The position numbers and the translations under genes are program-made. Positions 8,839 to 17,990 of a stretch of DNA of 64,000 nucleotides are shown piece by piece. Source of the DNA: Ectopseudomonas guguanensis (GTDB lineage: Bacteria; Pseudomonadota; Gammaproteobacteria; Pseudomonadales; Pseudomonadaceae); contig NZ_FNJJ01000011.1 in NCBI RefSeq assembly GCF_900104265.1, forward strand, positions 62,001 through 126,000, read 5' to 3'. Every line of letters starts with the position of its first letter. The first letter of the stretch is position 1. The notes beneath the pieces were generated by a model. That model was not told the DNA's origin. It made no database searches and saw nothing but the letters and a program-made list of their open reading frames with translations.

Positions 8839-9898
8839 GGGGTTCGCCCTGATAGGCCGCGATCTGCGCGCGGCTGAATGACTGCATGTCCTCGCCGGCC
8901 TGCCAGGCCTGGTGCCAGTCGAGGGTTCGTTCGATGGCCTGCTGCAAGGTCCAGCGTGGTCGCCAGCCCAGGCGGGAACGCGCCTGGCTGGAATCCAGCG
9001 CGAGCAAGCCCGCTTCGTGCGGCTGTCCACTCGCCTCGACGGTCCAGCGCGCCTCACCGGGCCAGCGCTGGGCCAGACGCTCGACCAGCTCGCCGACACT
9101 GACCAACCCCTCGTTGTCGGGGCCGAAGTTCCACGCCGAGGCCACCGCCTCACCCTGCTCGATCAGGGCCTGCGCCAGGCACAGATAGCCGTGCAGCGGC
9201 TCGAGCACGTGCTGCCAGGGGCGCACGGCCTGCGGATAGCGCAGCGTCAGTGACTGTCCGGCCTGCCAGGCTCGCAGGATGTCGGGCAGCAGGCGATCCG
9301 CCGACCAGTCGCCGCCGCCGATCACATTGCCCGCCCGGGCCGTGGCCAGGGCAATGCCGGATTCGCGCAGGAACGACTCGCGCCAGGAGGCGCACAACAA
9401 TTCGACGCAGGCCTTGCTGCTGCTGTAAGGATCATGCCCACCGAGGCCGTCACCTTCGCGGTATGGCCAGAGCCATTCGCGGTTCTCGTAGCACTTGTCG
9501 CTGGTCACCACCAGCACCGCACGCACGCTGTCGCAGCGACGCAGCGCCTCCAGCAGATTGACCGTACCCATGACGTTGGTGGCGTAGGTTTCGGCAGGTG
9601 CACGGTAGGATTCACGCACCAGTGGCTGAGCCGCCAGGTGCAGGACGACTTCGGGTGCGAAGTCAGTGACGACATCGGCCAGACGCCGGGCATCGCGAAT
9701 ATCCCCGAAGGTGCCAGGCGTCAGCGCCTGCAGCTGGGCCACCTGCCATAGAGACGGTTCGGTGGACGCGGGCAGCGCATAGCCATGCACCTGCGCGCCC
9801 AGTTGCTGCAGCCACAGCGCCAGCCAACCGCCCTTGAAGCCGGTGTGCCCGGTCAGCAGGACTCGGCGACCGGCCCAGAACGCCGCTTTCACGGCCAT
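8831..9898 (-). CDS. rfbG: CDP-glucose 4,6-dehydratase
   Basis: 355 residues from the ATG at 9898 (MAVKAAFWAGRRV); another ATG lies 9 bp upstream. It is an extended short-chain dehydrogenase: NAD-binding VLLTGHTGFKGGWLALWL near the N-terminus, LHLAAQPLVRESY, a TSDKCYEN strand, and the catalytic YSSSK tyrosine-lysine motif (DPYSSSKACVELL). GHTGFKGGWL is characteristic of CDP-glucose rather than dTDP-glucose dehydratases. It converts CDP-glucose to CDP-4-keto-6-deoxyglucose. It overlaps both rfbF upstream and rfbH downstream, so the three are one translational unit. Confidence 0.95.
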   Translation of the reverse strand: MAVKAAFWAGRRVLLTGHTGFKGGWLALWLQQLGAQVHGYALPASTEPSLWQVAQLQALTPGTFGDIRDARRLADVVTDFAPEVVLHLAAQPLVRESYRAPAETYATNVMGTVNLLEALRRCDSVRAVLVVTSDKCYENREWLWPYREGDGLGGHDPYSSSKACVELLCASWRESFLRESGIALATARAGNVIGGGDWSADRLLPDILRAWQAGQSLTLRYPQAVRPWQHVLEPLHGYLCLAQALIEQGEAVASAWNFGPDNEGLVSVGELVERLAQRWPGEARWTVEASGQPHEAGLLALDSSQARSRLGWRPRWTLQQAIERTLDWHQAWQAGEDMQSFSRAQIAAYQGEPHE

Positions 9899-10659
9899 AC
9901 ACACCACTCCGCCTGGCCACTCTTCCAGCGTTCCTCGAGCAGCACACGGTCACGCAGGGTGTCCATCGGCTGCCAGAAGCCACGATGCAGATGGCTCATC
10001 AATTGCCCTCGCTCGGACAAGTGACGCATCGGTTCGTATTCCCAGGTGGTGTCGTCGCCTTCGATGTAATCGAGCACACCTGGCTCGAGCACGAAGAAGC
10101 CGCCGTTGATCCAGCCACCATCGCCCAGGGGTTTTTCCTGGAAGCCCTGCACCTGCTGCCCCTGTACGTCCAGGGCGCCGTAGCGGCCAGGCGGCTGCAC
10201 CGCAGTCACCGTAGCCAGCTTGCCGTGGCTGCGGTGGAAGTCGAGCAACTGCGGAATGTCGATATCGGCAACGCCATCGCCGTAGGTGAGGCAGAAGGTT
10301 TCATCGCCCAGGTAATCGCGTACGCGCTTGAGGCGGCCACCCGTGGCCGTGCTCTCGCCCGTGTCGACCAGGGTCACACGCCAGGGCTCGGCATGACGGT
10401 TGTGGATATGCATCCGATTCTCTGCCATGTCGAAGGTCACGTCGGACATGTGCAGGAAGTAGTTGGCGAAGTACTCCTTGATCACGTAGCCCTTGTATCC
10501 CAGGCAGATCACGAAATCGTTGATACCGTAATGGGAGTAGATCTTCATGATGTGCCAGATGATCGGTTTGCCACCAATCTCGATCATCGGCTTGGGCCGC
10601 AGGTGAGACTCTTCGCTGATGCGCGTGCCTAGGCCGCCGGCCAGAATGACTGTTTTCAT
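9889..10659 (-). CDS. rfbF: glucose-1-phosphate cytidylyltransferase
   Basis: 256 residues from the ATG at 10659 (MKTVILAGGLGTRISEES), matching the usual length of about 257; an 11-residue upstream extension is unlikely. Motifs: GGLGTRISEE nucleotide-binding loop, RPKPMIEIGGKPIIWHIM, YGDGVADIDI with a metal-binding Asp, and GGWINGGFFVLEPGVLDYI. It makes CDP-glucose from CTP and glucose-1-phosphate, the entry step of CDP-deoxysugar synthesis. It is the first gene of the sugar operon and lies 205 bp from the end of flgL, so the operon may have its own promoter there or depend on read-through from the flagellar operon. Confidence 0.95.
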   Translation of the reverse strand: MKTVILAGGLGTRISEESHLRPKPMIEIGGKPIIWHIMKIYSHYGINDFVICLGYKGYVIKEYFANYFLHMSDVTFDMAENRMHIHNRHAEPWRVTLVDTGESTATGGRLKRVRDYLGDETFCLTYGDGVADIDIPQLLDFHRSHGKLATVTAVQPPGRYGALDVQGQQVQGFQEKPLGDGGWINGGFFVLEPGVLDYIEGDDTTWEYEPMRHLSERGQLMSHLHRGFWQPMDTLRDRVLLEERWKSGQAEWCVWP

Positions 10660-10864
10660 AGATTCGCCCGGGTCGTCCTTACTGACCGACAATTCATTGA
10701 CCTTAACCTGTTGGTATTACTCTCGGAGCAATATACATGCCGTATTTACAGGATAGATCTGGCGAGTGTACGACGCAGCGAAAAGTCGCGCGATGAACGC
10801 CTGCAGGCCTCCCGTCCGGGGCGTGAGCGTAACAGCCCCGAGCAGAAGGCGGCTAGGCTGGAAA
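10660..10864. other. intergenic region between flgL and rfbF
   Basis: About 205 bp without a convincing gene; a 60-codon open frame on the minus strand has no similarity I recognise and a poor codon pattern. The half next to flgL has an interrupted dyad (CGGGGC...GCCCCG around 10814-10840) with no T run on the minus strand, so at best a weak terminator. The half next to rfbF is AT-rich (about 10690-10760), unlike the flanking genes. That suits a promoter for the sugar operon, but I could not pick out convincing -35 and -10 boxes. Confidence 0.5.
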
Positions 10865-12547
10865 CTAGCGTAACTGATTGAAAAGATTGAGCCCTGCAAT
10901 CTTCACGTAGCTCTGCTGCGCTGCCTCCAGCACGATGGTCTGGAACGACAGGCGCGACAGCGCCTCGGCGTAGTCCAGCTCGCGCAGTTCGGCCTGCACC
11001 GACTTGTTCACCAGGGTCACGTCCTCGTTGTCGATGCTCGTGGTCTCGATCAGGTTGAGGCGCGCGCCGATCTCGGTTCGCACTTCATCGACGTTGCCCA
11101 TGCCGTTGTCTAGATTCTTCAGGGCGATGGCCACTTCGTTGCGTACCGCCAGGTTGCCTGCCGGAGAGGTCGGCGAGGACTCCAGCGCCTGGCGCAGCCG
11201 CGAGATGGTGTTGAGGATGCTGCGCTTTTCCTGGAACTGCGGCTGCACGCCGAACTGGTCGCCACCGCCGGCACTGGCAGGGCCGGACAGCGTGAACTCG
11301 GCGCCATAGACGGTGAAGCTGGCCGGATAAGGGCCGGTGACGGTACCGGTGGTCAGCACCGGGCTGTTCGGCCCGACGGGCTGGGCGAACACCTCGTAGT
11401 TGCTGTCGTCGGTGAAGCGCAGGACCACGCCGGAGGTGGGGAACTGGCTGTCGAACACCGCCTGGTTGACGATATTGCCGCCGGCCACCACCGCCGCCGA
11501 GCCATTGGTGGAAGCCCGGGTGACGGAAAACTCGGTGGGCGCCGACTGCAGGGTGAAACTGTGGGTGCCGATGCCGGGCGAACCGGCGGTAGCCGGCGGC
11601 TGGATATCGGCCAGCAGATTGTCGAGGTCCAGGGGGTTGTCCCCTTCCTTCAGCGCGACATCGAGCTGAAAGCGCATACCACGGAAGTTGATGACGTTGC
11701 CGCCATTGACCAGCGGATCGATCTTGCCGCCGCCGGGAATTTCCGAGGTCACGTCGGCGCCGCTGGCATCGTAGATGCGAAATTCGCTGCCACTGACGAA
11801 GGCCAGCGAGTACGGCTCGCCGCTGCGGAAGTTGCTGTTGAACGAGCGGTCGTCCTCCACCAGCCCCGGGGATATGAAAACCCGCTGCTGATCGGCCGGC
11901 ACGGCCGGGATGGTAGTGGCTGGCAAGGGCGGAGACGGCAGCGCCGGATTGTTGATGCCGTTGGCGTTGGCCACACGATTGGCATTGGTGACGCTTTCGA
12001 ACAGGCGCTTGCCGTTGTCGTTAATCGCCACGCTGGAGGAGCTGGCCACCTGCAGGCTGCGCTGGCCTTCGTCGCCGAAGTAGGAGTAGGTGCCGTCCGG
12101 GTTGCGCACGAAGGGTTCGGTCTTGCCCAGATTCCCCGCAAACAGGTACTCGCCGCGGGCGTTGCGGCTGTTCATCAGGTTGAGCAGCTCCGCCTCGCGC
12201 TCGGCCAGCTCCTTGGCGATGGAATTGCGGTCTTCGGCCGACAGCGAACCACCACCCGCGCGCACCGCCAGCTCACGCACGCGCTGCATGACCGTGTTGA
12301 TCGAGTTGAGCGTGGTTTCTTCCTGGGAAAGGCTGTTCTTGGCCGCCGTCAGATTGTCGCTGTACTGCTTGAGCACGGCCTGCTGCTGCTCGAGCTGGAG
12401 CAGACGTACCGAGGCCACCGGATCGTCCGCCGGGGTGAGGATGCGGTTGCCGCTGCTGATCTGCTCCTGGGTGCGAATCAGATTGGAATAGTTGCGCCCA
12501 AGGCCGGAAACGCCGTTGTTGAATGCCTGGATGGATGAGATGCGCAT
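10865..12547 (-). CDS. flgL: flagellar hook-associated protein 3 (hook-filament junction)
   Basis: 560 residues from the ATG at 12547 (MRISSIQAFNNGVSGLGRNY), the canonical FlgL start; two upstream in-frame ATGs lie in the spacer. The N-terminal helix pair (YSNLIRTQEQISSG...TPADDPVAS) and C-terminal helix (LDYAEALSRLSFQTIVLEAA) are the conserved D0/D1 parts that polymerise at the hook-filament junction. The protein is longer than the roughly 440 residues I expect for P. aeruginosa FlgL; the extra 120 or so are in the central, surface-exposed domain (about 190-440), rich in Gly, Pro, Ser and Thr. It is the last gene of the flgF-L operon. Confidence 0.95.
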   Translation of the reverse strand: MRISSIQAFNNGVSGLGRNYSNLIRTQEQISSGNRILTPADDPVASVRLLQLEQQQAVLKQYSDNLTAAKNSLSQEETTLNSINTVMQRVRELAVRAGGGSLSAEDRNSIAKELAEREAELLNLMNSRNARGEYLFAGNLGKTEPFVRNPDGTYSYFGDEGQRSLQVASSSSVAINDNGKRLFESVTNANRVANANGINNPALPSPPLPATTIPAVPADQQRVFISPGLVEDDRSFNSNFRSGEPYSLAFVSGSEFRIYDASGADVTSEIPGGGKIDPLVNGGNVINFRGMRFQLDVALKEGDNPLDLDNLLADIQPPATAGSPGIGTHSFTLQSAPTEFSVTRASTNGSAAVVAGGNIVNQAVFDSQFPTSGVVLRFTDDSNYEVFAQPVGPNSPVLTTGTVTGPYPASFTVYGAEFTLSGPASAGGGDQFGVQPQFQEKRSILNTISRLRQALESSPTSPAGNLAVRNEVAIALKNLDNGMGNVDEVRTEIGARLNLIETTSIDNEDVTLVNKSVQAELRELDYAEALSRLSFQTIVLEAAQQSYVKIAGLNLFNQLR

Positions 12548-12593
12548 GACCATGGGGCTTGCCTCTTGCAACGCCTGTCGGTTGAACAGGCTT

Positions 12594-12617
12594 CACCCTC
12601 CCGCCTGCGGGAGGGTG
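12594..12617 (-). terminator. perfect hairpin between flgK and flgL
   Basis: A perfect 10-bp stem (CACCCTCCCG / CGGGAGGGTG) with a 4-base loop fills most of the 74-bp flgK-flgL gap. No T run follows on the minus strand, so it is not a classical intrinsic terminator. It may stabilise the flgK message end or reduce flgL read-through. Confidence 0.5.
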
Positions 12618-12621
12618 GCTA

Positions 12622-14667
12622 TCAGAATGTATTGATCAGGGTATCGAACAGACTGCGCGCAACTTGAATGATCTGCGCCGACGCCTGGTAGTACTGCTCG
12701 AACTGGATCAGCTTGGCGGCCTCTTCGTCCAGGTTGACCCCGGAGACCGAGTCGCGGTTGTCGGTGGCCTGCTTGAGAATCGCCGCCGTGGCCTGGCTGT
12801 CGACCCGCGCCTGGCTGGTCAGCGTGCCGACCCGCTCGACCAGATCGCCATAGGCGTCGGAGAAGCTGGAGCCCGTGGTGGTCGGCGCCCCCGGGTTGAC
12901 GCCGATCACCGACTTGTTCTGCAGGTTGACCAGGTTCAGCGCGTTACGGTTGTCCGACACGCCGTTGGTGTTGAACGACACCGAGAAGTTGTCGCCCGCC
13001 TGGGGCCGCCCGCTGATGGTCACCTGGTAATCGAACGCGGCCGGAACCGCCGGCGGGTTGGCCGGTACGCTGATGGTCAGGGCGTTGTCCTGTCCGGGCA
13101 CGATGCTGCCGGTGTCGATCACGTTGCCGTTGATGTCGACGACGTCATAGCTTTGCGTCGCCCCGCCGCCGGCGCCCATCACGATGCGCAGCGGCGGCGC
13201 GTTGCGCAGGCTGGTTTCCAGGTCCGCCTGGGCTGCCGGATCGTAGATGTTGATCTCGGTCAGCAGCTTGGGCTGGGTGATCCTGCCGGTGCCGATGTTG
13301 GCCGGGCTGGTCTCGGCCTTGAGCGGCGCGGCGAAGGCCAGTTCCTCGGGGTTCTTCATGTCCGCACGGATATCGCGACCGGCGTTGCGGGTCGGCATCA
13401 CCAGGAAACGGTCGCCGGCGGCGAAGGTGCCGCTGGATACGCCGAGCGAGAAGCCGTCCACCTCCGGCGCAGGCACCGTGGTGATGTCGAAGGTCGCCGG
13501 GGTCGGCGGGAACAGCGTGCCGTCGGACACCCTGCGCACCACGTACTCGGTGGCGCTGGTGAACTGCACCTCGTAGTCGCTGGTGGTCAGCCGCGAGGTG
13601 TCGGTCAGCGTGACGGCGAGGTTGGCCGAGGTGTCGCTGTTGCCCACCCGCGCCAGGCTGCGCTGACTGAGCAACAGCGGATCGTTGATGGAGCGGAACA
13701 ACTCGTTGCCGAACTGACCGTTGAGGTCCAGGCCCTGGCCCAGCTGACGATTCATCTGGTCAGTGACCGACAGCGCCAGGCGCCCCACGGCGTTCAACGA
13801 CTGGTCCAGCACCTCCTGGCGATAACGCAGCAGACCGCCCATCTCGCCGCCGGTGATCAGCGAGGTGATGCCCTGGCGCGAGTTGCCACTGACGAACTGG
13901 ACCTCGCTGCGCAGCGGATCGGACTGCCCGGGGGTGACCTCCAGACGGGCGGCCTTGCTGCCCACCACCAGCGGCTGGCCGGAGCCGATGAACAGGTTGT
14001 AGGAGTTGTCGTCCTGCGGCACCACGGTCACGCCGATGAATTCGGACAGCTTGCGCACCGCCTCTTCGCGGGCGTCGAGCAGATCGTTCGGCGCCTGACC
14101 GTTGGAGGCCGCCACGGCAATGGCATCGTTGTAACCGGCGATCGAGGTGGCCAGCTGGTTGATCTGGTCGGTCACCGCCGAGAGCTGCTTGTTGAGGAAG
14201 GCGTTCTGCTCGTAGAGGCGGTCGTAGATGGTGTTGAAACGCTTGGCCAGGCCCTCGGCCTCGGACAGCGCCAGTTGCCGCGCCGGAATGTTGGCCGGGT
14301 CCTCGGCGGCGGTCTGCAGGGCGGCGAACAGCCGCTGCAGTCCGGGCGTGACCCCGGTGGTGCTGCCGGCCAGCAGGGAATCGAGCTGGTTGATCTGGCT
14401 CAGGTAGGCCTGGGTGTCGCTGTTGAGCGCGGTGCTGCTGCGTACCTGGGTATTGAGGAACTCGTTGTAGATGCGCCGTACATCCACCAGCGTGGTGCCG
14501 GAGCCGATGTAACCGGCCCCGCTGAACTGCGGTATGCGCGTCGCCTGCACGGACTCCTGGCGGGAGAAGCCGGGCGTGTTGACGTTGACGATGTTGTGGC
14601 CGGTGACCGCCAGCGATGTCTTGTTCGCTGAAAGGCCCGACAGACCGATGTTCAGAAGGTCAGCCAT
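12622..14667 (-). CDS. flgK: flagellar hook-associated protein 1
   Basis: 681 residues, the usual length for Pseudomonas FlgK. The N-terminus ADLLNIGLSGLSANKTSLAVTGHNIVNVNTPGFSRQ is the conserved rod/hook-family D0 segment, and the C-terminus VNLDEEAAKLIQFEQYYQASAQIIQVARSLFDTLI is the matching helix. FlgK forms the first junction ring between hook and filament and is exported by the flagellar type III system with chaperone FlgN (encoded at 26162). The flgJ stop is 9 bp upstream; flgL follows after a strong hairpin. Confidence 0.97.
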   Translation of the reverse strand: MADLLNIGLSGLSANKTSLAVTGHNIVNVNTPGFSRQESVQATRIPQFSGAGYIGSGTTLVDVRRIYNEFLNTQVRSSTALNSDTQAYLSQINQLDSLLAGSTTGVTPGLQRLFAALQTAAEDPANIPARQLALSEAEGLAKRFNTIYDRLYEQNAFLNKQLSAVTDQINQLATSIAGYNDAIAVAASNGQAPNDLLDAREEAVRKLSEFIGVTVVPQDDNSYNLFIGSGQPLVVGSKAARLEVTPGQSDPLRSEVQFVSGNSRQGITSLITGGEMGGLLRYRQEVLDQSLNAVGRLALSVTDQMNRQLGQGLDLNGQFGNELFRSINDPLLLSQRSLARVGNSDTSANLAVTLTDTSRLTTSDYEVQFTSATEYVVRRVSDGTLFPPTPATFDITTVPAPEVDGFSLGVSSGTFAAGDRFLVMPTRNAGRDIRADMKNPEELAFAAPLKAETSPANIGTGRITQPKLLTEINIYDPAAQADLETSLRNAPPLRIVMGAGGGATQSYDVVDINGNVIDTGSIVPGQDNALTISVPANPPAVPAAFDYQVTISGRPQAGDNFSVSFNTNGVSDNRNALNLVNLQNKSVIGVNPGAPTTTGSSFSDAYGDLVERVGTLTSQARVDSQATAAILKQATDNRDSVSGVNLDEEAAKLIQFEQYYQASAQIIQVARSLFDTLINTF

Positions 14668-14676
14668 GGTTCAGCC

Positions 14677-15861
14677 TCAGCTCCTCGTGGTGGTGCCATC
14701 GGCGGCGGCGATGGTCTGGTAGGTCTGCATCTTGCGGGCGATCTGCGAGATCTTGCGCGCGTAGTTGGGGTCGGTGGCATAACCGGCCTGCTGCAGTTCC
14801 TTGACGAAGCGTTCGGGGTTTTCGGTGGCGTTCAGCGCCTTGTCGTAGCGACCGTTGCTCTGCAGGAAGCTGACGTAGTCGTCGAAGCTCTGCGCGTAGG
14901 ATTCGTAGGCACGGAAACTGGCCGCTTCCTTGACCGGCTTGCCGCCCTTGTATTCGGTGGTCAGCACCCGTGCCGAGTCACCCTGCCAGCCGCCATGCGC
15001 CTTGATTCCGAACAGGTTGTGGCTGCTCTGGCCGTCGCCGGTACGGATGATCGACTTGCCCCAGCCGGTCTCCAGTGCCGCCTGGGCCACCAGATAGCGG
15101 GGATCGACACCGATCTTCTCGGCCGCGGCCTCGGCCATCGGCAGCATGGTGGCGACGAATTCCTGCGGCGAACTGAACGCCGCCTTGCCCGGCGCCAGCG
15201 GCGGCTGGGCGATGCGGCGGCCGGTCAGGGCATCGCTGTTGGCCAGGCTCAGCCCTGCCTCCCTGGGCGCAGCGCTGCTCTGCGCCGGGATCCAGTCATT
15301 ACCCGCCAGCGCCTTGCCCTCGCCCTCCCCCGCCGACGGCACGATACCGGCCAGCAGACGATCGGCCAGCTTGCCCGGCACAGCCAGGCGCCGGCGATTG
15401 AGCAGCGCGACATCGTCGCGGAAGCCCTCGGATGTGGCCACCTTCTCGGCCTTGGCTTCGCTTTGCGCGGCAACCGGCTGTTCGATCTGCGCGAAGGGAT
15501 TGGGACGGCTCGAGGGCTGCTTGATCTTCGACATCTGCCGCACCAGCACGTCGGCCAGGCCAATGCCGCGCCCTTCCTTGGAAAGGGTCACTGCCAGCTG
15601 CTGGTCGTGCATGTCCTGGTAGGTCTTGCTCTCGTTGCTGTTCATGAAGTTGCCCTCGCCGAACGCGGCGTTGGCCGAACGCATGGCCTTGAGCATTTCG
15701 TTCATGAACAGCGACTCGAACTCCTGAGCGACCTTGCGGATGTTCTGCTCGGTATCGCCGCCCACCTTGAACTGGTTGAGGCGGTTCAGGTCGGTAAAGG
15801 CACCGCTGTCGATGGGGCTTTTGCCGTTGCCGAGCAGACCGGCTGAGAGTCGGGAATCCAT
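14677..15861 (-). CDS. flgJ: flagellar peptidoglycan hydrolase and rod assembly protein
   Basis: 394 residues with two domains. The N-terminal rod-capping part (about 30-115) has KVAQEFESLFMNEMLKAMR and a GIGLADVLVRQM end. The C-terminal part (about 225-385) is a glucosaminidase-type muramidase: PMAEAAAEKIGVDPRYLVAQAALETGWG, HNLFGIKA, YESYAQSFDDYVSFL and ARKISQI. The E in ALETGWG should be the catalytic acid. It acts in the periplasm, opening the wall for the growing rod. It lies 12 bp after flgI and 9 bp before flgK. Confidence 0.96.
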   Translation of the reverse strand: MDSRLSAGLLGNGKSPIDSGAFTDLNRLNQFKVGGDTEQNIRKVAQEFESLFMNEMLKAMRSANAAFGEGNFMNSNESKTYQDMHDQQLAVTLSKEGRGIGLADVLVRQMSKIKQPSSRPNPFAQIEQPVAAQSEAKAEKVATSEGFRDDVALLNRRRLAVPGKLADRLLAGIVPSAGEGEGKALAGNDWIPAQSSAAPREAGLSLANSDALTGRRIAQPPLAPGKAAFSSPQEFVATMLPMAEAAAEKIGVDPRYLVAQAALETGWGKSIIRTGDGQSSHNLFGIKAHGGWQGDSARVLTTEYKGGKPVKEAASFRAYESYAQSFDDYVSFLQSNGRYDKALNATENPERFVKELQQAGYATDPNYARKISQIARKMQTYQTIAAADGTTTRS

Positions 15862-15873
15862 GTCGCGTGTCCT

Positions 15874-17220
15874 TTAGATCACGATCAGGTCGGCCTGAAG
15901 CGCGCCGGCTTGCTTGAGCGCCTCCAGGATGGCCATGAGGTCGGAAGGGGCAGCGCCCACCTGGTTGACCGCACGCACGATCTCGTCGAGGCTGGTACCG
16001 GGGCCGAACTTGAACATCGGCTTGGCCTCTTCCTCGGCGCCCACGCGCGAGCGCGGCACTACTGCGGTCTGCCCACCGGACAGTGCCTCGGGCTGGCTGA
16101 CGATGGGGTCTTCGGTGATGGTCACGGTCAGGCTGCCGTGAGTGACGGCGGCCGGCTGCACCTTGACGTCCTGGCCGATGACGATGGTGCCGGTACGCGA
16201 GTTGATGATGACCTTGGCCACCGCCTTGCCGGCCTCGACCTGCAGGTTCTCCAGAATCGACAGGTAGTCGACGCGCTGATTGGGATCGAGCGGCGCGCTG
16301 ACGCGGATCGAACCGCCATCGATGGCCTGAGCGACGCCAGGACCGAGCAGGTCGTTGATCTGGTCGACGATATTCTTCGCCGTGGTGAAGTCGGGACGAT
16401 TGAGATTCAGGGTCAGGTAGTTGCCCTGATCGAAGCCGCTCGGCACCGGGCGTTCCACCGTGGCGCCACCGGGAATGCGCCCGGCGGACGGAACGTTGAC
16501 GGTGATGCGCGAGCCATCGGCGCCGCTGGCATCGAAGCCGCCGACCACCAGGTTGCCCTGGGCGATGGCGTAGACGTTGCCGTCGATGCCCTTGAGCGGG
16601 GTCATCAGCAGGCTGCCGCCACGCAGGCTCTTGGCATTGCCGATCGAGGAAATGGTGATGTCGATGGTCTGCCCCGGCTTGGCGAAGGGCGGCAGTTCGG
16701 CATGCACCGATACCGCCGCGACGTTCTTCAGCTGCACGTTGCCGCCCGGCGGCACCTTGATGCCGAACTGCGCCAGCATGTTGTTGAAGGTCTGCACGGT
16801 GAACGGCGTCTGCGTGGTCTGGTCGCCGCTGCCGTTGAGGCCGACCACCAGGCCGTAACCGATCAGCTGGTTGCTGCGCACGCCCTGGATCGAGGCCAGA
16901 TCCTTCAGGCGCTCGGCCTGGGTCGGCAGGCTCAGGAACATGCACGCCAACAGGGTCGCCAGCAGCAGCCAGTCGTTGGCGCCGCGATGGCGATAACCAC
17001 GATGGGCAACCGCGAACTGGCGGCGGCATGCGCCGCCCTGCATGGATGCAGACCGGCCGGCAGCCTTGAAACCCTGCACTCGCGCGCCGCGCCCGCTGGG
17101 CGATGTCGCGGCGAAGGCCTTGCGCGCCGAGCCGCTGCCCGTGACCTGCATGTACCAGTGGGACAGGCGATCGAGCAGTGCAGCGGGAGATTGAGTCAGC
17201 CAGGTTTTCATCGACAGCAC
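15874..17220 (-). CDS. flgI: flagellar P-ring protein, with an unusual N-terminal extension
   Basis: The conserved P-ring part begins at about residue 103 ([20 protein letters not shown]) and ends with the usual ADLIVI. Directly before it is a signal-peptide core ([20 protein letters not shown], about 83-102). Ahead of that core are about 80 residues rich in Arg, Gly and Ala that P-ring proteins normally lack (total 448 against the usual 365-370). Possible starts are the ATGs at residues 1, 4, 24 and 60. The ATG at residue 60 (nt 17043) gives a 389-residue protein with a long charged n-region; the one at residue 4 (nt 17211) has a GGGGTG upstream. The extension DNA contains a hairpin (GGCGGC-ATGC-GCCGCC), suggesting insertion of a short repeat. 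Function as P ring is secure; the start is not. Confidence 0.93.
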   Translation of the reverse strand: MLSMKTWLTQSPAALLDRLSHWYMQVTGSGSARKAFAATSPSGRGARVQGFKAAGRSASMQGGACRRQFAVAHRGYRHRGANDWLLLATLLACMFLSLPTQAERLKDLASIQGVRSNQLIGYGLVVGLNGSGDQTTQTPFTVQTFNNMLAQFGIKVPPGGNVQLKNVAAVSVHAELPPFAKPGQTIDITISSIGNAKSLRGGSLLMTPLKGIDGNVYAIAQGNLVVGGFDASGADGSRITVNVPSAGRIPGGATVERPVPSGFDQGNYLTLNLNRPDFTTAKNIVDQINDLLGPGVAQAIDGGSIRVSAPLDPNQRVDYLSILENLQVEAGKAVAKVIINSRTGTIVIGQDVKVQPAAVTHGSLTVTITEDPIVSQPEALSGGQTAVVPRSRVGAEEEAKPMFKFGPGTSLDEIVRAVNQVGAAPSDLMAILEALKQAGALQADLIVI

Positions 17221-17227
17221 CCCGCGA

Positions 17228-17950
17228 TCAGAACGGCCACTTGGGGCTGAGGAAGAAGCGGCTCAGCCACCCGGGCTGACTGGCATCGGCGAAGGCGCCG
17301 GTGCCGGAATAGGTGATGCGCGCATCGGCCACCCGGGTGGAGGCGACGGTGTTGTCGGTGGCGATATCGTCGGCACGCACCAGACCGGAGATACGCACCA
17401 GCTCATCGCCGGTATTGAGGGTCATCCACTTCTCGCCACGCACGGCGAGGATGCCGTTGGGCAACACTTCGGCGACGGTCACGGTGATCGAACCGGACAG
17501 GCTATTGCTCTGCCCCGCCTGGCCGGAGCCGGTGGCCGCACGCTCGGCATCCCAGCTGGCTTCCAGGCTCAGGTTGTTGTTGGTCATGCCTAGCGCGCCG
17601 AGGCTGCGCAGGGGGTTGTCCGGAGTGACCGCCATACCGAACAGGTTCGGTGCGCCGAGACTGGCGCTGCTGTTCTTCTGGATATTGCTGTTGGCGTTCT
17701 TGCTGGCCTGGGTGCGCTCGTTGAGAGTGATGGTGATGATGTCACCGACCCGGAAGGCCTTGCGGTCGTCGTACAGACCGTTCTCGAAACCGGCCTGGTA
17801 GATCGAGCCGTTGTTCTGCGCGGCCGGCAGCGGCGTACGCGGCAGCACCGGCGCGTAATAGGGATCGTCCGGCTTGGCTGTCGGCGCCATGCAGCCGCTG
17901 CTGAGCAGCAGGCCAGCCAACAGGGGGAAACAGAGAATTTGCCGGTTCAT
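17228..17950 (-). CDS. flgH: flagellar L-ring lipoprotein
   Basis: 240 residues from the second ATG ([16 protein letters not shown]); one lies 6 bp upstream. The lipobox LLSSGC gives a lipidated cysteine near residue 20, as expected for this outer-membrane ring. Conserved text includes [72 protein letters not shown], and [16 protein letters not shown]. FlgH forms the L ring around the rod distal to the P ring. It lies between flgG and flgI in the standard order. Confidence 0.97.
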   Translation of the reverse strand: MNRQILCFPLLAGLLLSSGCMAPTAKPDDPYYAPVLPRTPLPAAQNNGSIYQAGFENGLYDDRKAFRVGDIITITLNERTQASKNANSNIQKNSSASLGAPNLFGMAVTPDNPLRSLGALGMTNNNLSLEASWDAERAATGSGQAGQSNSLSGSITVTVAEVLPNGILAVRGEKWMTLNTGDELVRISGLVRADDIATDNTVASTRVADARITYSGTGAFADASQPGWLSRFFLSPKWPF

Positions 17951-17990
17951 AACCACTACCTCGCGGCGTTCACAACAGAGTCAAAAGAAA

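Noticed and set aside
10717..10899. A 60-codon minus-strand frame between rfbF and flgL.
   Set aside because: It overlaps the flgL end in another frame, has no motif and unusual codon use for the region.
12664..14631. A plus-strand frame of about 655 codons opposite flgK.
   Set aside because: Antisense shadow; flgK is unambiguous on the minus strand.
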